This document shows, piece after piece, positions 43,174 to 52,735 of a stretch of 64,000 bases of DNA; positions within the stretch are counted from its first letter, which is position 1, and the number at the start of each line of letters is the position of its first letter. A program made the translations under genes and the position numbers. This stretch comes from an uncultured Bacteroidales bacterium (lineage in GTDB: Bacteria; Bacteroidota; Bacteroidia; Bacteroidales; P3). A model generated the notes under the pieces. It worked only from the letters and a program-made list of their open reading frames with translations, ran no database searches and was not told the origin of the DNA. The stretch lies in NCBI GenBank assembly GCA_900314725.1, contig OMWJ01000005.1, positions 84,738 to 148,737 of the forward strand, in the 5' to 3' direction.

Positions 43174-44452
43174 ATCGTTTTGCTATTTCAATAATTTCTT
43201 CTTCGTTTTCTACTTTGCGATTCTGCATAAGGACTTTTCCATTGCAAACTACAGTATCAACACAAGACGAATCCGCAGCATACACTATATTATATATAAT
43301 ATTGTGTAGAGGTTGTAATCTTTCGTTATCTAAATCCACGAGAATGAAATCTGCAAGCATACCTTCTTTTATTTCTCCCGCATTGATGTTATAGGCTTTT
43401 GCACCATTGATAGTTGCTATTTTATAGACCTCTTTTGCTGAGAGAGCGTCTGCTTTCTGAAATGTAACCTTGGACAATAGACAAGCAAACTTCATTTCTT
43501 CCATCATAGATAAGTTATTATTTGAAGAACATCCGTCAGTTCCTAATGTGATATTGCATTTCTTTTCTTTCATCAAAGGCATATTGAATGCACCTGAAGA
43601 TAATTTCATATTACTGCAAGGATTATGCACTGCAACGGCTCCTTGTTTAGCAAATATTTCAGCATCTTTTTCAGAAAAATGAACACAATGAGCAGCAATA
43701 GTACGATTGTCCAATACTTTTATTTCATTCAGATATTCAACAGGACTTAATCCATGATTTTGTTTTTTGCAATCATCCACTTCTTGTAGAGTTTCAGAAA
43801 CGTGTGTCTGCATTCTTACATCGCACTCTTCTGCTAACGCATAGCAGCGTTGATATAATTCTTTTGAACATGTATAAACAGCATGAGGAGCAGGAGATAC
43901 GCTTATTCTGTCGCAGTTGTTGGCTTTATTAAACTCTCTTATGAATTCAAATTTCTTATCTATTTCCTTTTCACCCAACCTATCCATAACGCAAACGCCA
44001 ACATCACATCTTATTCCCATCTCTTCTGCTGCACGAACCACTTCTTCGTTGAACCAATACATATCTGCAAAGAACACAGTTCCGCTTTTTATCATTTCAA
44101 GTATTGCAAGACGAGTGCCATTATAAATATCTTCTGCCTTGAGTTCTGCTTCTAAAGCCCAAATCTTTTGTAGCCAATCAAACAAAGGCAAGTCTTCACA
44201 ATAACCTCTTAGAATATTCATTCCAGCATGGCAATGCAGGTTATAGAAAGCAGGAAGTATAGCTTTGTTTTTTCCATTGATTATTGTGGTAATTGAGTAT
44301 GTGTTTGGATTTTGTTTAATGTGAAGAATGTTGTCTTTGATGGCAAAAACATCTGTTGAAGACAAAATTTTGTAAATATAGTTATTCCTGATGATAATAC
44401 ATTTTTCCTCGCCATCAAACCAGACATCTTTTACTAAAATATTTGAATCCAT
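43160..44452 (-). CDS. Amidohydrolase, S-adenosylhomocysteine/methylthioadenosine deaminase-like
   Basis: I take the ATG at 44452 (product starting MDSNILVKDVWFDG). An in-frame TTG ten codons upstream lies within the promoter. The 430-residue protein has the metal-binding HCHAG (the H-x-H of the family), QTHVSETLQEV, AAHCVHFSE and LGTDGCSSNNNLSMMEEMK. This order fits the ATZ/TRZ family that deaminates SAH, MTA or related adenosines. The exact substrate cannot be read. The SUMF1 gene overlaps its 3' end. Confidence 0.85.
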   Translation of the reverse strand: MDSNILVKDVWFDGEEKCIIIRNNYIYKILSSTDVFAIKDNILHIKQNPNTYSITTIINGKNKAILPAFYNLHCHAGMNILRGYCEDLPLFDWLQKIWALEAELKAEDIYNGTRLAILEMIKSGTVFFADMYWFNEEVVRAAEEMGIRCDVGVCVMDRLGEKEIDKKFEFIREFNKANNCDRISVSPAPHAVYTCSKELYQRCYALAEECDVRMQTHVSETLQEVDDCKKQNHGLSPVEYLNEIKVLDNRTIAAHCVHFSEKDAEIFAKQGAVAVHNPCSNMKLSSGAFNMPLMKEKKCNITLGTDGCSSNNNLSMMEEMKFACLLSKVTFQKADALSAKEVYKIATINGAKAYNINAGEIKEGMLADFILVDLDNERLQPLHNIIYNIVYAADSSCVDTVVCNGKVLMQNRKVENEEEIIEIAKRYAKV

Positions 44453-44468
44453 AATCTTGATTTTTTTG

Positions 44469-44476
44469 CAAAAGTA
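44469..44476 (-). promoter_or_regulatory. -7 box TACTTTTG for the amidohydrolase
   Basis: Plus-strand CAAAAGTA, about 17 nt upstream of the chosen ATG, matches TAnnTTTG on minus. It supports the shorter start. Confidence 0.6.
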
Positions 44477-44501
44477 ATACAATAAAGTGATTCAAAAAAA
44501 T

Positions 44502-44622
44502 AAATCAAGACTTAATTAAAAAAGAGTAAGACTTTTTTTGCTAAAACCAACTCTTTTGATGCAAAAGACTAAGTCTTTTTATGTAAAAGACTAACTCTTT
44601 TTTCAATAAAAACTAAGGCTTT
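44502..44622. repeat. Modular A/T-tract word repeat, cluster E
   Basis: This lies between the divergent amidohydrolase and EamA genes. Words: ATCAAGACTTAATT, AAAAAAGAGTAAGAC, CCAACTCTTTTGATG, AAAAGACTAAGTCTTTT (a perfect 17-nt palindrome at 44563-44579), ATGTAAAAGACTAACTC and AAAACTAAGGC. The phrase GTAAAAGACTAACTCTTTT recurs, slightly changed, in cluster F. Confidence 0.8.
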
Positions 44623-44711
44623 AAAAACCAATACTTTAATAATTTAAGAGAAGTCTGATTTATAAAAATAAAAGATTTTGTTTTTTCGCTTACAATAGAA
44701 ATAATTTTATG

Positions 44712-44719
44712 TAATTTTG
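44712..44719 (+). promoter_or_regulatory. -7 box TAATTTTG for the EamA transporter
   Basis: It is an exact TAnnTTTG match, 20 nt before the start codon. Confidence 0.65.
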
Positions 44720-44739
44720 CAGGCTGATTTTTAATAGAA

Positions 44740-45651
44740 ATGATGAAACAAAACAAAAACATTCTTATTGGTTATATAGCTATTTGCATTTATGCTTGCT
44801 TGTCGGGTATTAGTTTTGCATGGACAAAGAGATTGCTTGTTGCAGGTTTGCCTGTATTTACACTCGTTTTGATAAGACTTATAATAGGAGCCTTCTTTCT
44901 TTTAATTGTCTTGAAATTGTGTGGAAAATTAGAGAGATTAAAGCGTAAGGATTTGCTTTGGTTTATCTGTCTTGCTATGGGAGAGCCTGTAATCTATTTT
45001 ATTGGAGAAGATTTTGGGATGAAATATGTTGATGCTTCTTTTGCTTCTGTCATAATAGCTATGATTCCGGTTTTAGTTGCTTTTGCTATACCTTTAGTTT
45101 TTGGAGGAAAGATAAAAAAGTCTTTGGTTGTGGGTGCAGGAATCTCACTTGTAGGCATAGTGGTGATGAGTTTTAATAAAAATGGCTTCACTTTTGATGT
45201 TAGAGGTCTGTTGTTTTTGTTGTTAGCTTTGTCTGCTGCAATATGGTTTAACGTCTTTTTACAAAAACTTTTGAAAACATACGGAGCATTCTCAGTTACT
45301 GCATATATAAACCTAATAGGTGCAATTGCATATATACCTTTATTTTTTATTTTTGACTATTCTCAGATAGATAAAGTTCAATGGACGGGGCAGATGATAG
45401 GAGATTTAATATGCTTAGGAGTGTTTTGTTCTGCAGGGTCTTATGGTTTTTATTCCTTTGCAGCGAAAAAACTCTCGGTAGAGAAGGTTAGCGTCTTCAA
45501 TAACGTAGCTCCAATAATAACAATCCTCGCTGCCGTGCTGATGGGAATGGAGTTATTTACCATAAGGAAGACTTTGGGTATATTGATAGTTGTTTTAGGA
45601 GTTATAATTTCTCAAGGTCTTTTGAAGAAAAGAAAAACGAGTTTTGAATAA
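44740..45651 (+). CDS. EamA/DMT-family transporter
   Basis: The 303-residue protein has ten predicted membrane helices in two EamA repeats (the first includes YVDASFASVIIAMIPVLVAFAIPL, the second AAKKLSVEKVSVFNNVAPIITILAAVLMG). Drug/metabolite transporters of this class export amino acids or small metabolites; the substrate is unknown. A YitT gene follows 62 nt downstream on the same strand. Confidence 0.9.
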   Translation: MMKQNKNILIGYIAICIYACLSGISFAWTKRLLVAGLPVFTLVLIRLIIGAFFLLIVLKLCGKLERLKRKDLLWFICLAMGEPVIYFIGEDFGMKYVDASFASVIIAMIPVLVAFAIPLVFGGKIKKSLVVGAGISLVGIVVMSFNKNGFTFDVRGLLFLLLALSAAIWFNVFLQKLLKTYGAFSVTAYINLIGAIAYIPLFFIFDYSQIDKVQWTGQMIGDLICLGVFCSAGSYGFYSFAAKKLSVEKVSVFNNVAPIITILAAVLMGMELFTIRKTLGILIVVLGVIISQGLLKKRKTSFE

Positions 45652-45713
45652 TAAAATTAACATATTTGCGTTAGAGTTCTTGAAATATAAAAACATTAAA
45701 AAACAATAAAATT

Positions 45714-46613
45714 ATGACGACATCATTAATTAAACCTTCTATTTGGCAAATTCTTAAGAAATATCTGATATTTGCAATCGGAATTTCTATGTATGTAGTC
45801 GCTTGGACAATATTCCTTATTCCTAATCATATTGTTGGAGGAGGAGTTGTTGGTTTAGCTTCTGTTATCTACATTATCACAGGTTTTCCTACAGGTGTTT
45901 CCACTTTTCTTATTAATGCGATATTGTTTTGTTTCGGTTTCTATTTTTTAGGGAAACAGTTTGCAGTAAGTAACATATTTGGTATTATTATTACGTCTAT
46001 ATGGTTCATTTTCTTTCAGGAGATTTTAAGGATTCAAGATGTCCCTGCTATAATAGAACTTGGAAAAATGGAACCTTTTGTTTGTGCAGTTATAGGAGGT
46101 GTTTTCTCAGGTATAGGAATAGGTATTCTGCTTTCTATGGGAGGAAACAGTGGCGGAAGTGATGTTATTGCACTTATATTTAATAAATTCTATAACGTTT
46201 CTCTTGGTAGTGTTATCATGGTTTGCGATGCTGTTGTTATTATGTCTTCTATCCTTATTCCAGGAAACGGTATTCAGCAGATAGTTTATGGTATTATTGT
46301 GTTAATCTCTTATACATTTACCATTGACTACATTATTGACGGAAGAAAACAGACGTATAAGATACTTATTTTCTCAAAGAAGAATGATGAAATTGCTGAT
46401 GTTATTGGAAATAAGATAAAACGCGGTGTTACTTTCTTGAATGCTACGGGCTGGTATACAAAGCAAGATACAAAAGTGCTAATGGTTGTGGTTCATAGAA
46501 ATGAGAAAGTAAAAATAATGCAACAGGTAAAGCAATTAGACCCTGAATGCTTTATCACAGTGGAAAAAACATTTGGAGTATTTGGTAAAAACTTTGAAAC
46601 ACTTAAAAAATAG
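45714..46613 (+). CDS. YitT family membrane protein (second of two)
   Basis: The 299-residue protein has about six membrane helices, the conserved MGGNSGGSDVIALIFNKF block and a C-terminal DUF2179 domain (IADVIGNKIKRGVTFLNATGWYTK). It is shorter at the N-terminus than the paralogue near 16.2 kb. Its stop codon shares one base with the GTG start of the next gene (TAGTG), so the solute-binding lipoprotein is probably translated with it. Confidence 0.88.
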   Translation: MTTSLIKPSIWQILKKYLIFAIGISMYVVAWTIFLIPNHIVGGGVVGLASVIYIITGFPTGVSTFLINAILFCFGFYFLGKQFAVSNIFGIIITSIWFIFFQEILRIQDVPAIIELGKMEPFVCAVIGGVFSGIGIGILLSMGGNSGGSDVIALIFNKFYNVSLGSVIMVCDAVVIMSSILIPGNGIQQIVYGIIVLISYTFTIDYIIDGRKQTYKILIFSKKNDEIADVIGNKIKRGVTFLNATGWYTKQDTKVLMVVVHRNEKVKIMQQVKQLDPECFITVEKTFGVFGKNFETLKK

Positions 46614-48259
46614 TGAATAAAATATGTAAAGACGGAAGAAATTCCGTCTGTTTTTATGGCCTTTTATTGATATTTTCAATTAATATTTTTTTCTCTTGCT
46701 CAAGTAAGAAGGAGAGTGGAGATAATCAGATTTTTCGTTACAATGAGGTAAGCAACATTTCTTCGCTTGATCCTGCATTTGCGAAAGACCAAGCGATGAT
46801 TTGGGTGGATAATCAATTATATAATGGGCTTTTTCAATTGGATTCTGCTTTAAATGTTTTACCATGCATTGCCAAAAGTTATGATATATCTGAAGATGGT
46901 TTGACTTATACTTTCCATCTTAGGAATGATGTTTATTTTCATAAAGACAAGTGTTTTAAAAATGAGACAAGAAAAGTAGTAGCCCAAGATTTTGTTTATT
47001 CATTCAATAGAATAACAGATGAAAAAGTTGCTTCTCCGGGTTTGTGGATTTTTGAAAATGTAAAGAAAGAAGGTGATAAATATTCCTTTTTTGCTATAGA
47101 TGACACAACTCTAAGAATAGAATTGAAAAATATTTTCCCTCCTTTTCTTGGACTTCTTACAATGCCATATAGTTTTGTTGTGCCAAAAGAAGCTGTAGAA
47201 TACTATGGGGAGAATTTTAGAAAACATCCAGTAGGTACAGGAGCTTTTAAGTTTAAATATTGGAAGGAAGGAGTAAAACTTGTATTGCTAAAGAATGAAA
47301 ACTATTTTGAAAAAGACTCTTTAGGGAATTCATTGCCATATTTAGACGCTGTCAATGTTAGTTTTATAGTAGATAAACAAAGTGTTTTCTTAGAGTTTAT
47401 CAAAGGTAATATTGATTTTCTTTCAGGTATAGATCCCAATTACAAAGATGAAATACTTACACACAAAGGAGAACTTCAGCCGAAATACAAAGATAAAATC
47501 AACCTGCAAAAGCTTCCTTATCTTAATACAGAATATCTTGGTTTCTATATGGAAAAAACAGATGGTAATCCTCTTAATAATAAACTCGTCCGTCAAGCAA
47601 TAAATTATGGTTTTGATAGAAAAAGTATGATAAGATATCTTAGAAACAACATAGGAATTGCAGGAGAAAGAGGAATAGTTCCATATTCTTTATTACCAAG
47701 CACAGATAATGAGACTAATAGATATACTTATAATCCTCAAAAGGCAAGAAAACTTTTGGAACAATCTGGTTATTACAAACAAAAACCAATAATAAGACTT
47801 TCAACAACATCATCTTATTCGGATTTGTGTAAGTTTATTCAACAGCAACTTGGACTTTTGGATATGAATGTTAAGATAGATGTTTATCCTCCTGCAGAAC
47901 TGAGAGAGATGATGGCACAAGGGAAAACAATGTGGTTTAGAGGTTCTTGGATTGCAGACTATCCTGATGCAGAAAACTATCTTTCCTTGTTCTACTCTAA
48001 GAATTTTACTCCAAATGGACCGAACTATACTCACTTTTCAAATAAAGAATACGACAGACTTTATGTTCTTGCAAGTAAAGAAAATGATATTAAGAAAAGA
48101 GAGCGACTATATGCTCAGATGAATGATATTATTATAGAGGAAGCTCCAATAGTAGTATTGTTTTATGATGAGGTTTTGCGTTTTACTCAAAAAAACGTTT
48201 ATGGACTTTCACCTAATGCAATGAATCTCCTTATTCTTAAAACTGTTTATAAAAAGTAG
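46613..48259 (+). CDS. Peptide-type ABC transporter solute-binding lipoprotein
   Basis: The 548-residue SBP_bac_5 family protein starts at GTG overlapping the upstream stop. Its lipobox IFFSC places Cys near residue 29. Family features are SSLDPAFAKDQAMIWVDNQLYNGLF, YTFHLRNDVYFHKD and PVGTGAFKFKYWKEG. It should bind oligopeptides or similar compounds in the periplasm. No permease or ATPase gene is adjacent, so the rest of the transporter is elsewhere or the protein has another role. Confidence 0.88.
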   Translation: MNKICKDGRNSVCFYGLLLIFSINIFFSCSSKKESGDNQIFRYNEVSNISSLDPAFAKDQAMIWVDNQLYNGLFQLDSALNVLPCIAKSYDISEDGLTYTFHLRNDVYFHKDKCFKNETRKVVAQDFVYSFNRITDEKVASPGLWIFENVKKEGDKYSFFAIDDTTLRIELKNIFPPFLGLLTMPYSFVVPKEAVEYYGENFRKHPVGTGAFKFKYWKEGVKLVLLKNENYFEKDSLGNSLPYLDAVNVSFIVDKQSVFLEFIKGNIDFLSGIDPNYKDEILTHKGELQPKYKDKINLQKLPYLNTEYLGFYMEKTDGNPLNNKLVRQAINYGFDRKSMIRYLRNNIGIAGERGIVPYSLLPSTDNETNRYTYNPQKARKLLEQSGYYKQKPIIRLSTTSSYSDLCKFIQQQLGLLDMNVKIDVYPPAELREMMAQGKTMWFRGSWIADYPDAENYLSLFYSKNFTPNGPNYTHFSNKEYDRLYVLASKENDIKKRERLYAQMNDIIIEEAPIVVLFYDEVLRFTQKNVYGLSPNAMNLLILKTVYKK

Positions 48260-48314
48260 AAAAAGAAATCCTTGTCATAAAAATATATTAATTTCGCATC
48301 AAATTTGTTTTGCT

Positions 48315-50717
48315 ATGGAAATTACATTAAGACAGCTTGCATTGAAATTAAAAGGCGAAGTAAGTGAAAACTCTTTTGCAGATATTCAGATAGAAAACGT
48401 CTTATTTGATTCAAGACGATTGAACTCTGTAAAAGGTACTGTGTTCTTTGCAATCAAAACTCAAAAAAATGATGGAGCAAAATACATAGATGACTTATAT
48501 AATAAAGGTGTAAGACTATTTGTTGTTGATGATTGTTTTCCAATAAAAAATAGCACCGCATGTTTTCTTAGATGTAAAGACGTTGTAGCAGCTTTGCAGA
48601 CCTTAGCTGTTATGAATAGGGAAAAATATGATATTCCTATTCTCGCCATAACAGGTTCAAACGGCAAAACAATAACAAAAGATTGGATTCTTTCTCTTAT
48701 TGCTGGAGATAAAAATGTTTGTGCCAATGCTAAAAGTTATAACTCTCAAATAGGAGTTCCTTATTCTGTATGTTCTCTGAGTGGAGAAAATGAATTAGGA
48801 ATATTTGAAGCAGGAATTTCAAAGAAAGGAGAGATGTTTGCTTTGGAACAAATCATAAAACCAACTATGGGGATTTTTACAAATATAGGTGATGCTCACC
48901 AAATAAACTTCTCATCCTTGGAAGAAAAAATAGATGAAAAACTATTGCTTTTTAAACATTGCAAACAACTGATATTTCACAATGCAAACACCTTATTGAC
49001 CAATAGAATAAAGTCTTTTGCAGAACAAAACAACATTAAATTGATTTCATGGGGAGAAGAGAAGGAAGATACTTACAAAACAGAGGAAATATTAAGAGAA
49101 ATCTCTCCGAAACTCAAGGATAGAGCAAGTATAGAGAATATCATCAATGCTTATATTTTCTGTAGAACTATAGGGATAAGCAAAACGAAACTTATAAAGA
49201 GAATCAGTCAACTTCATTCCATAAAAAGCCGTATGGAGATTTTGCAAGGTGTAAATAACTCCACGCTTTTGAATGATGCTTATTCAAATGACTATACTTC
49301 ATTGGAAATAGCTTTGGATTTACTCAATACTCTTAACAAAAAAGATAAACTCCTTATTCTTTCTGATATACAACAGACATCTTCAGACAAACAGACTCTT
49401 TACTCTAACATCAATTCTCTCTTGCAAAATAAGAACATAAACAACCTAATCGCCATAGGTAAGGATTTTCTCTTCTATAAGGATTTGATAACAATAGAAA
49501 ATGTAAAATACTATAAAGATACTAATGATTTTATTCAACAATCAAAACGAAAAGACTATCTAAACAAAACAATACTTATAAAAGGTGCTTCAAGTTTTCA
49601 CTTTGAACAAATCGTAAAACATCTTTCTTTGCTCGGTCATCAAAGTGTTATGGAGATAAATCTTAGTGCTTTGGAAGATAATATAAACTTTTTCCGTTCT
49701 TGTATAAAAAACAATGCTATGATTTGTGCAATGGTGAAAGCAGATGCTTACGGTGCAGGATCAAAAGAAGTAGCTTTGTTTTTAGAAAACAATAATTTGG
49801 TTAATTATCTTGCGGTTGCATTTGCAGATGAAGGAGTGGAGTTACGACAATACGGAGTTACTTTGCCAATAATGGTAATGACTCCGGAAGAATATGCAAA
49901 AGAAAAAATCATAGAATATAACCTTGAGCCTGTTGTTCATTCTTTTGAGGTATTGGAACGCTTTTTCAATACTCATATTGATGTTCATATCAAACTTGAT
50001 ACAGGTATGCATCGCTTAGGCTTTGAAGAAAAAGATTTATCTCTGCTGATAAAAACATTGAAAGAGCATCCTGAAATAAGAGTTAAAAGTGTTTTCTCTC
50101 ATCTTTATGGAGCCGATGATGAAAATCTTGATATGCACACTTCTGCACAAATGGATGTATTTGGTAGTCTTTCTGATAGGATAATAAAGGCATTTGATTA
50201 CAAAATAATTCGTCATCTTTGCAACTCTGCTGCTATTCCGCGTTTCAGAGATATTCATTTTGATATGGTGAGACTTGGAATAGGAATGTATGGAGTTGGA
50301 TATGACAGCTCTGTTCAAAAATATCTGCGTCCTGTTATGCACTTATATTCAACAATCACCCAAATACGAGAGATAGCAAAGGGAGAGAATGTGTCCTATT
50401 CTAATAAATTTGTAAGTAAAAGGCACATGCGTATTGCCGTTATCCCCGTTGGTTATGCAGATGGCTTGAATAGACATTTAGGAAACGAACGTTTTAGTGT
50501 CTATGTTAAAGGGAAACTATGCAGGATATTGGGTAATATTTGCATGGATATGTGTATGATAGACGTATCTGATGTAGAAGCCGGCGTAGGAGATAGAGTT
50601 GAGATATTCGGAGAAAATAATCCTGTACAAACTATAGCAGATGTTTTGGAAACAATTCCATACGAAATATTTACCTCTGTTTCTCAAAGAATAAAAAGAA
50701 TATATTACAGAGAATAA
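48315..50717 (+). CDS. murF-alr: Fused MurF ligase / alanine racemase
   Basis: The 800-residue protein combines two enzymes. The N-terminal MurF part has the ATP-binding ITGSNGKTITKDW near residue 115, GIFEAGISKKGEM, and LLNDAYSNDYTSLEIAL. The C-terminal alanine racemase starts near residue 450 with the PLP-lysine motif AMVKADAYGAGS and has KLDTGMHRLGF, SYSNKFVSKRHMRIAVIPVGYADG and CMDMCMIDVS. Together they make D-Ala and attach D-Ala-D-Ala to the peptidoglycan precursor. This fusion is typical of Bacteroidota. Confidence 0.96.
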   Translation: MEITLRQLALKLKGEVSENSFADIQIENVLFDSRRLNSVKGTVFFAIKTQKNDGAKYIDDLYNKGVRLFVVDDCFPIKNSTACFLRCKDVVAALQTLAVMNREKYDIPILAITGSNGKTITKDWILSLIAGDKNVCANAKSYNSQIGVPYSVCSLSGENELGIFEAGISKKGEMFALEQIIKPTMGIFTNIGDAHQINFSSLEEKIDEKLLLFKHCKQLIFHNANTLLTNRIKSFAEQNNIKLISWGEEKEDTYKTEEILREISPKLKDRASIENIINAYIFCRTIGISKTKLIKRISQLHSIKSRMEILQGVNNSTLLNDAYSNDYTSLEIALDLLNTLNKKDKLLILSDIQQTSSDKQTLYSNINSLLQNKNINNLIAIGKDFLFYKDLITIENVKYYKDTNDFIQQSKRKDYLNKTILIKGASSFHFEQIVKHLSLLGHQSVMEINLSALEDNINFFRSCIKNNAMICAMVKADAYGAGSKEVALFLENNNLVNYLAVAFADEGVELRQYGVTLPIMVMTPEEYAKEKIIEYNLEPVVHSFEVLERFFNTHIDVHIKLDTGMHRLGFEEKDLSLLIKTLKEHPEIRVKSVFSHLYGADDENLDMHTSAQMDVFGSLSDRIIKAFDYKIIRHLCNSAAIPRFRDIHFDMVRLGIGMYGVGYDSSVQKYLRPVMHLYSTITQIREIAKGENVSYSNKFVSKRHMRIAVIPVGYADGLNRHLGNERFSVYVKGKLCRILGNICMDMCMIDVSDVEAGVGDRVEIFGENNPVQTIADVLETIPYEIFTSVSQRIKRIYYRE

Positions 50718-50731
50718 TAAAAAATAAAGCT

Positions 50732-51760
50732 ATGAAACTTATTAAACGTTGGTTGTATAATGCGAGGTCTTTTTCTGTACCTCAGAACCTTATGCCGAGT
50801 ATTCTTGCAGTAGTGTTAGCAATTGGTGTATCTGATTTCAATGTCTTTCTTGGTCTATTGGCTGTTCTCGGTGTTTGCATGGTACATTTGGGAGGCAATC
50901 TCTTAGATGACTATTTTGATTACAAAGATGAACTTCTTTCATATAGAGAAGAACTAAGAAGTGAAGGAGAAAAAGCTTTTACAGACAAATACCCTTATTT
51001 AAAAGACGGCTCAACAACACCAAAACAACTTCTTTTTGCCATATGCGTTTTCTTTGCTATTGCATTATTATGTGGATTTATTATTTGGTGGCAGAGAGAT
51101 TTTGATTACTCTTTGGTTGTTATTGCGGGTGTAGCAGCTTTTCTTTGCTATTTCTATTCTGCACCTCCTTTAAAACTTGGTTTTCATGGATTAGGCGAAT
51201 TGGTTATAGGTATTTGTTTTGGTCCTTGTCTTTTCTGTGGCGTGTATGAATCTGCTTGCGGAGGATTATATTCTCCTCAAACAGGTTTTGCTTGGCATAT
51301 TATAGCTTTAGGTTGTGCAATAGGTTTATTTGTTACAAACATTCTTTATACTCACTCTTTTTTGGAAAGACATGTTGATGATGTTTCTCATAAGAAAACT
51401 CTTGCAGTCATACTCAAGACAAATTTTGCTGGTTTAACCGCTTTTGCAATGTTTCTTTTTATTCCTTTTATCTTAGTTTTGATATGTGTCTTCAATGGTT
51501 ATATACATTGGACATATAGCTTTGTCTGCCTGATGTTACCTCAAAGTTTTTGGCTTATGTGGGCTATGATTATGCACTCAAAAAATGTAGAAGTACAGAC
51601 AGATAAGCCTCATGCATGGTTAGGTCCAATGGATAATTGGGATAAAGTTGAAAAGGAAAACCGTTATTATCTTTTGCGTTGGTATGCTATGCGAAATATC
51701 AACACAGGTTTTTGTTTTATTCTTGCTATTGTAAAGATTGTTCTTTCTTTGGTTGCCTAA
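50732..51760 (+). CDS. UbiA-family prenyltransferase
   Basis: The 342-residue membrane protein has about eight helices. An aspartate-rich first motif appears as NLLDDYFDYKDELL, near residue 62, in place of the usual NDxxD. A second acidic region, ERHVDDVSHKKTLAVIL, lies near residue 212. YSAPPLKLGFHGLGE is a typical UbiA/MenA loop. It would transfer a prenyl chain to an aromatic acceptor, for example in menaquinone synthesis, but no other men genes are here. A radical SAM gene follows 10 nt downstream. Confidence 0.85.
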   Translation: MKLIKRWLYNARSFSVPQNLMPSILAVVLAIGVSDFNVFLGLLAVLGVCMVHLGGNLLDDYFDYKDELLSYREELRSEGEKAFTDKYPYLKDGSTTPKQLLFAICVFFAIALLCGFIIWWQRDFDYSLVVIAGVAAFLCYFYSAPPLKLGFHGLGELVIGICFGPCLFCGVYESACGGLYSPQTGFAWHIIALGCAIGLFVTNILYTHSFLERHVDDVSHKKTLAVILKTNFAGLTAFAMFLFIPFILVLICVFNGYIHWTYSFVCLMLPQSFWLMWAMIMHSKNVEVQTDKPHAWLGPMDNWDKVEKENRYYLLRWYAMRNINTGFCFILAIVKIVLSLVA

Positions 51761-51770
51761 TTTGCAAGTT

Positions 51771-52727
51771 ATGAAAAAAATCGGTCAGTTTATTTACCTT
51801 TTCTTTTGGCAGTTGCTTTCTTTCTTTGGAAGAAAAGCACCCTTGCAGTCAGTTATCTTTATACTTGACAAATGCAATCTCAGATGTAAACATTGTTCTG
51901 TCTATGCTATTGCAAAGCCACGAATAAAAACGTTGGAGAAAATAAGAGAGGAGTTGGAATATTGTCATAAAAAAGGTTCGCGTTTTGTGGATTTTGAAGG
52001 AGGAGAGCTTTATTTATGGAAGGATGAAACAGATTTAGAACATACTTATACTATTAATGATGTAGTAGATTTAGCTCATGAAATAGGTTTTTACTCTGTT
52101 ACGATAACAACTAATGCACAACTACCTTTTATTGATACCCATGCTGATCAAGTATGGGTTTCTATGGACGGAGTAAATGAATGGCATGATAAGATTAGAG
52201 GCGAAGGCACATTTCAAAGACTGCAAGCGAATATACACCAATATGGCGAATGGAGAAAAAAACAAAGCAGAAAAACTGCTCCTATTTGTGTTAATATGGT
52301 TATAAACAATATTAATTATCCTTGTTTAGAGGAAACATTGGACTATGTTAAAAACAATCCTGACATAGATCAGATATCTATCAACTTCCATACACCTTTT
52401 GAAGAGACTAAAGAATTGTTTCTTGCGGAAGATATACGCAATAGTATCATAGATAAACTGTTGCAATATAAACACAGAGGTTATCCAATAATGAACAGTT
52501 ACTCGGGACTGAAAGCCATGAAGATGAAAGACGGGAAAACACTTTGCACTCATAAACACTGTTGGATGACTAATTTTGTATTCTCCGATGGTTCAACAGC
52601 AGAAAAATGCATGGGATTTACTCATAATGTTTGTGATAGTTGTGGTTTTTCCATGGGAGGAGAGATGTATGCGGTACGACATTTGAAAATAGACACCTTG
52701 CTAAGTGGTTTAAAACTAAGAATTTAA
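51771..52727 (+). CDS. Radical SAM protein paired with the prenyltransferase
   Basis: I take the ATG at 51771 (MKKIGQFIYLFFWQ), 10 nt after the UbiA stop. The 318-residue product has an N-terminal hydrophobic segment, the cluster motif CNLRCKHC, the SAM-binding DFEGGELYLW and TITTNAQLPF. At the C-terminus are several Cys/His (LCTHKHCWMTNFVFSDGSTAEKC ... NVCDSCGF) that could bind a second cluster. The reaction is unknown. Tight pairing with a UbiA gene suggests work on a lipid-linked or quinone-like product. Confidence 0.8.
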   Translation: MKKIGQFIYLFFWQLLSFFGRKAPLQSVIFILDKCNLRCKHCSVYAIAKPRIKTLEKIREELEYCHKKGSRFVDFEGGELYLWKDETDLEHTYTINDVVDLAHEIGFYSVTITTNAQLPFIDTHADQVWVSMDGVNEWHDKIRGEGTFQRLQANIHQYGEWRKKQSRKTAPICVNMVINNINYPCLEETLDYVKNNPDIDQISINFHTPFEETKELFLAEDIRNSIIDKLLQYKHRGYPIMNSYSGLKAMKMKDGKTLCTHKHCWMTNFVFSDGSTAEKCMGFTHNVCDSCGFSMGGEMYAVRHLKIDTLLSGLKLRI

Positions 52728-52735
52728 ACTTGCTG

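Noticed and set aside
44453..44482. TTG start extending the amidohydrolase by ten residues
   Set aside because: The extension covers the -7 box. The ATG at 44452 gives a normal domain start.
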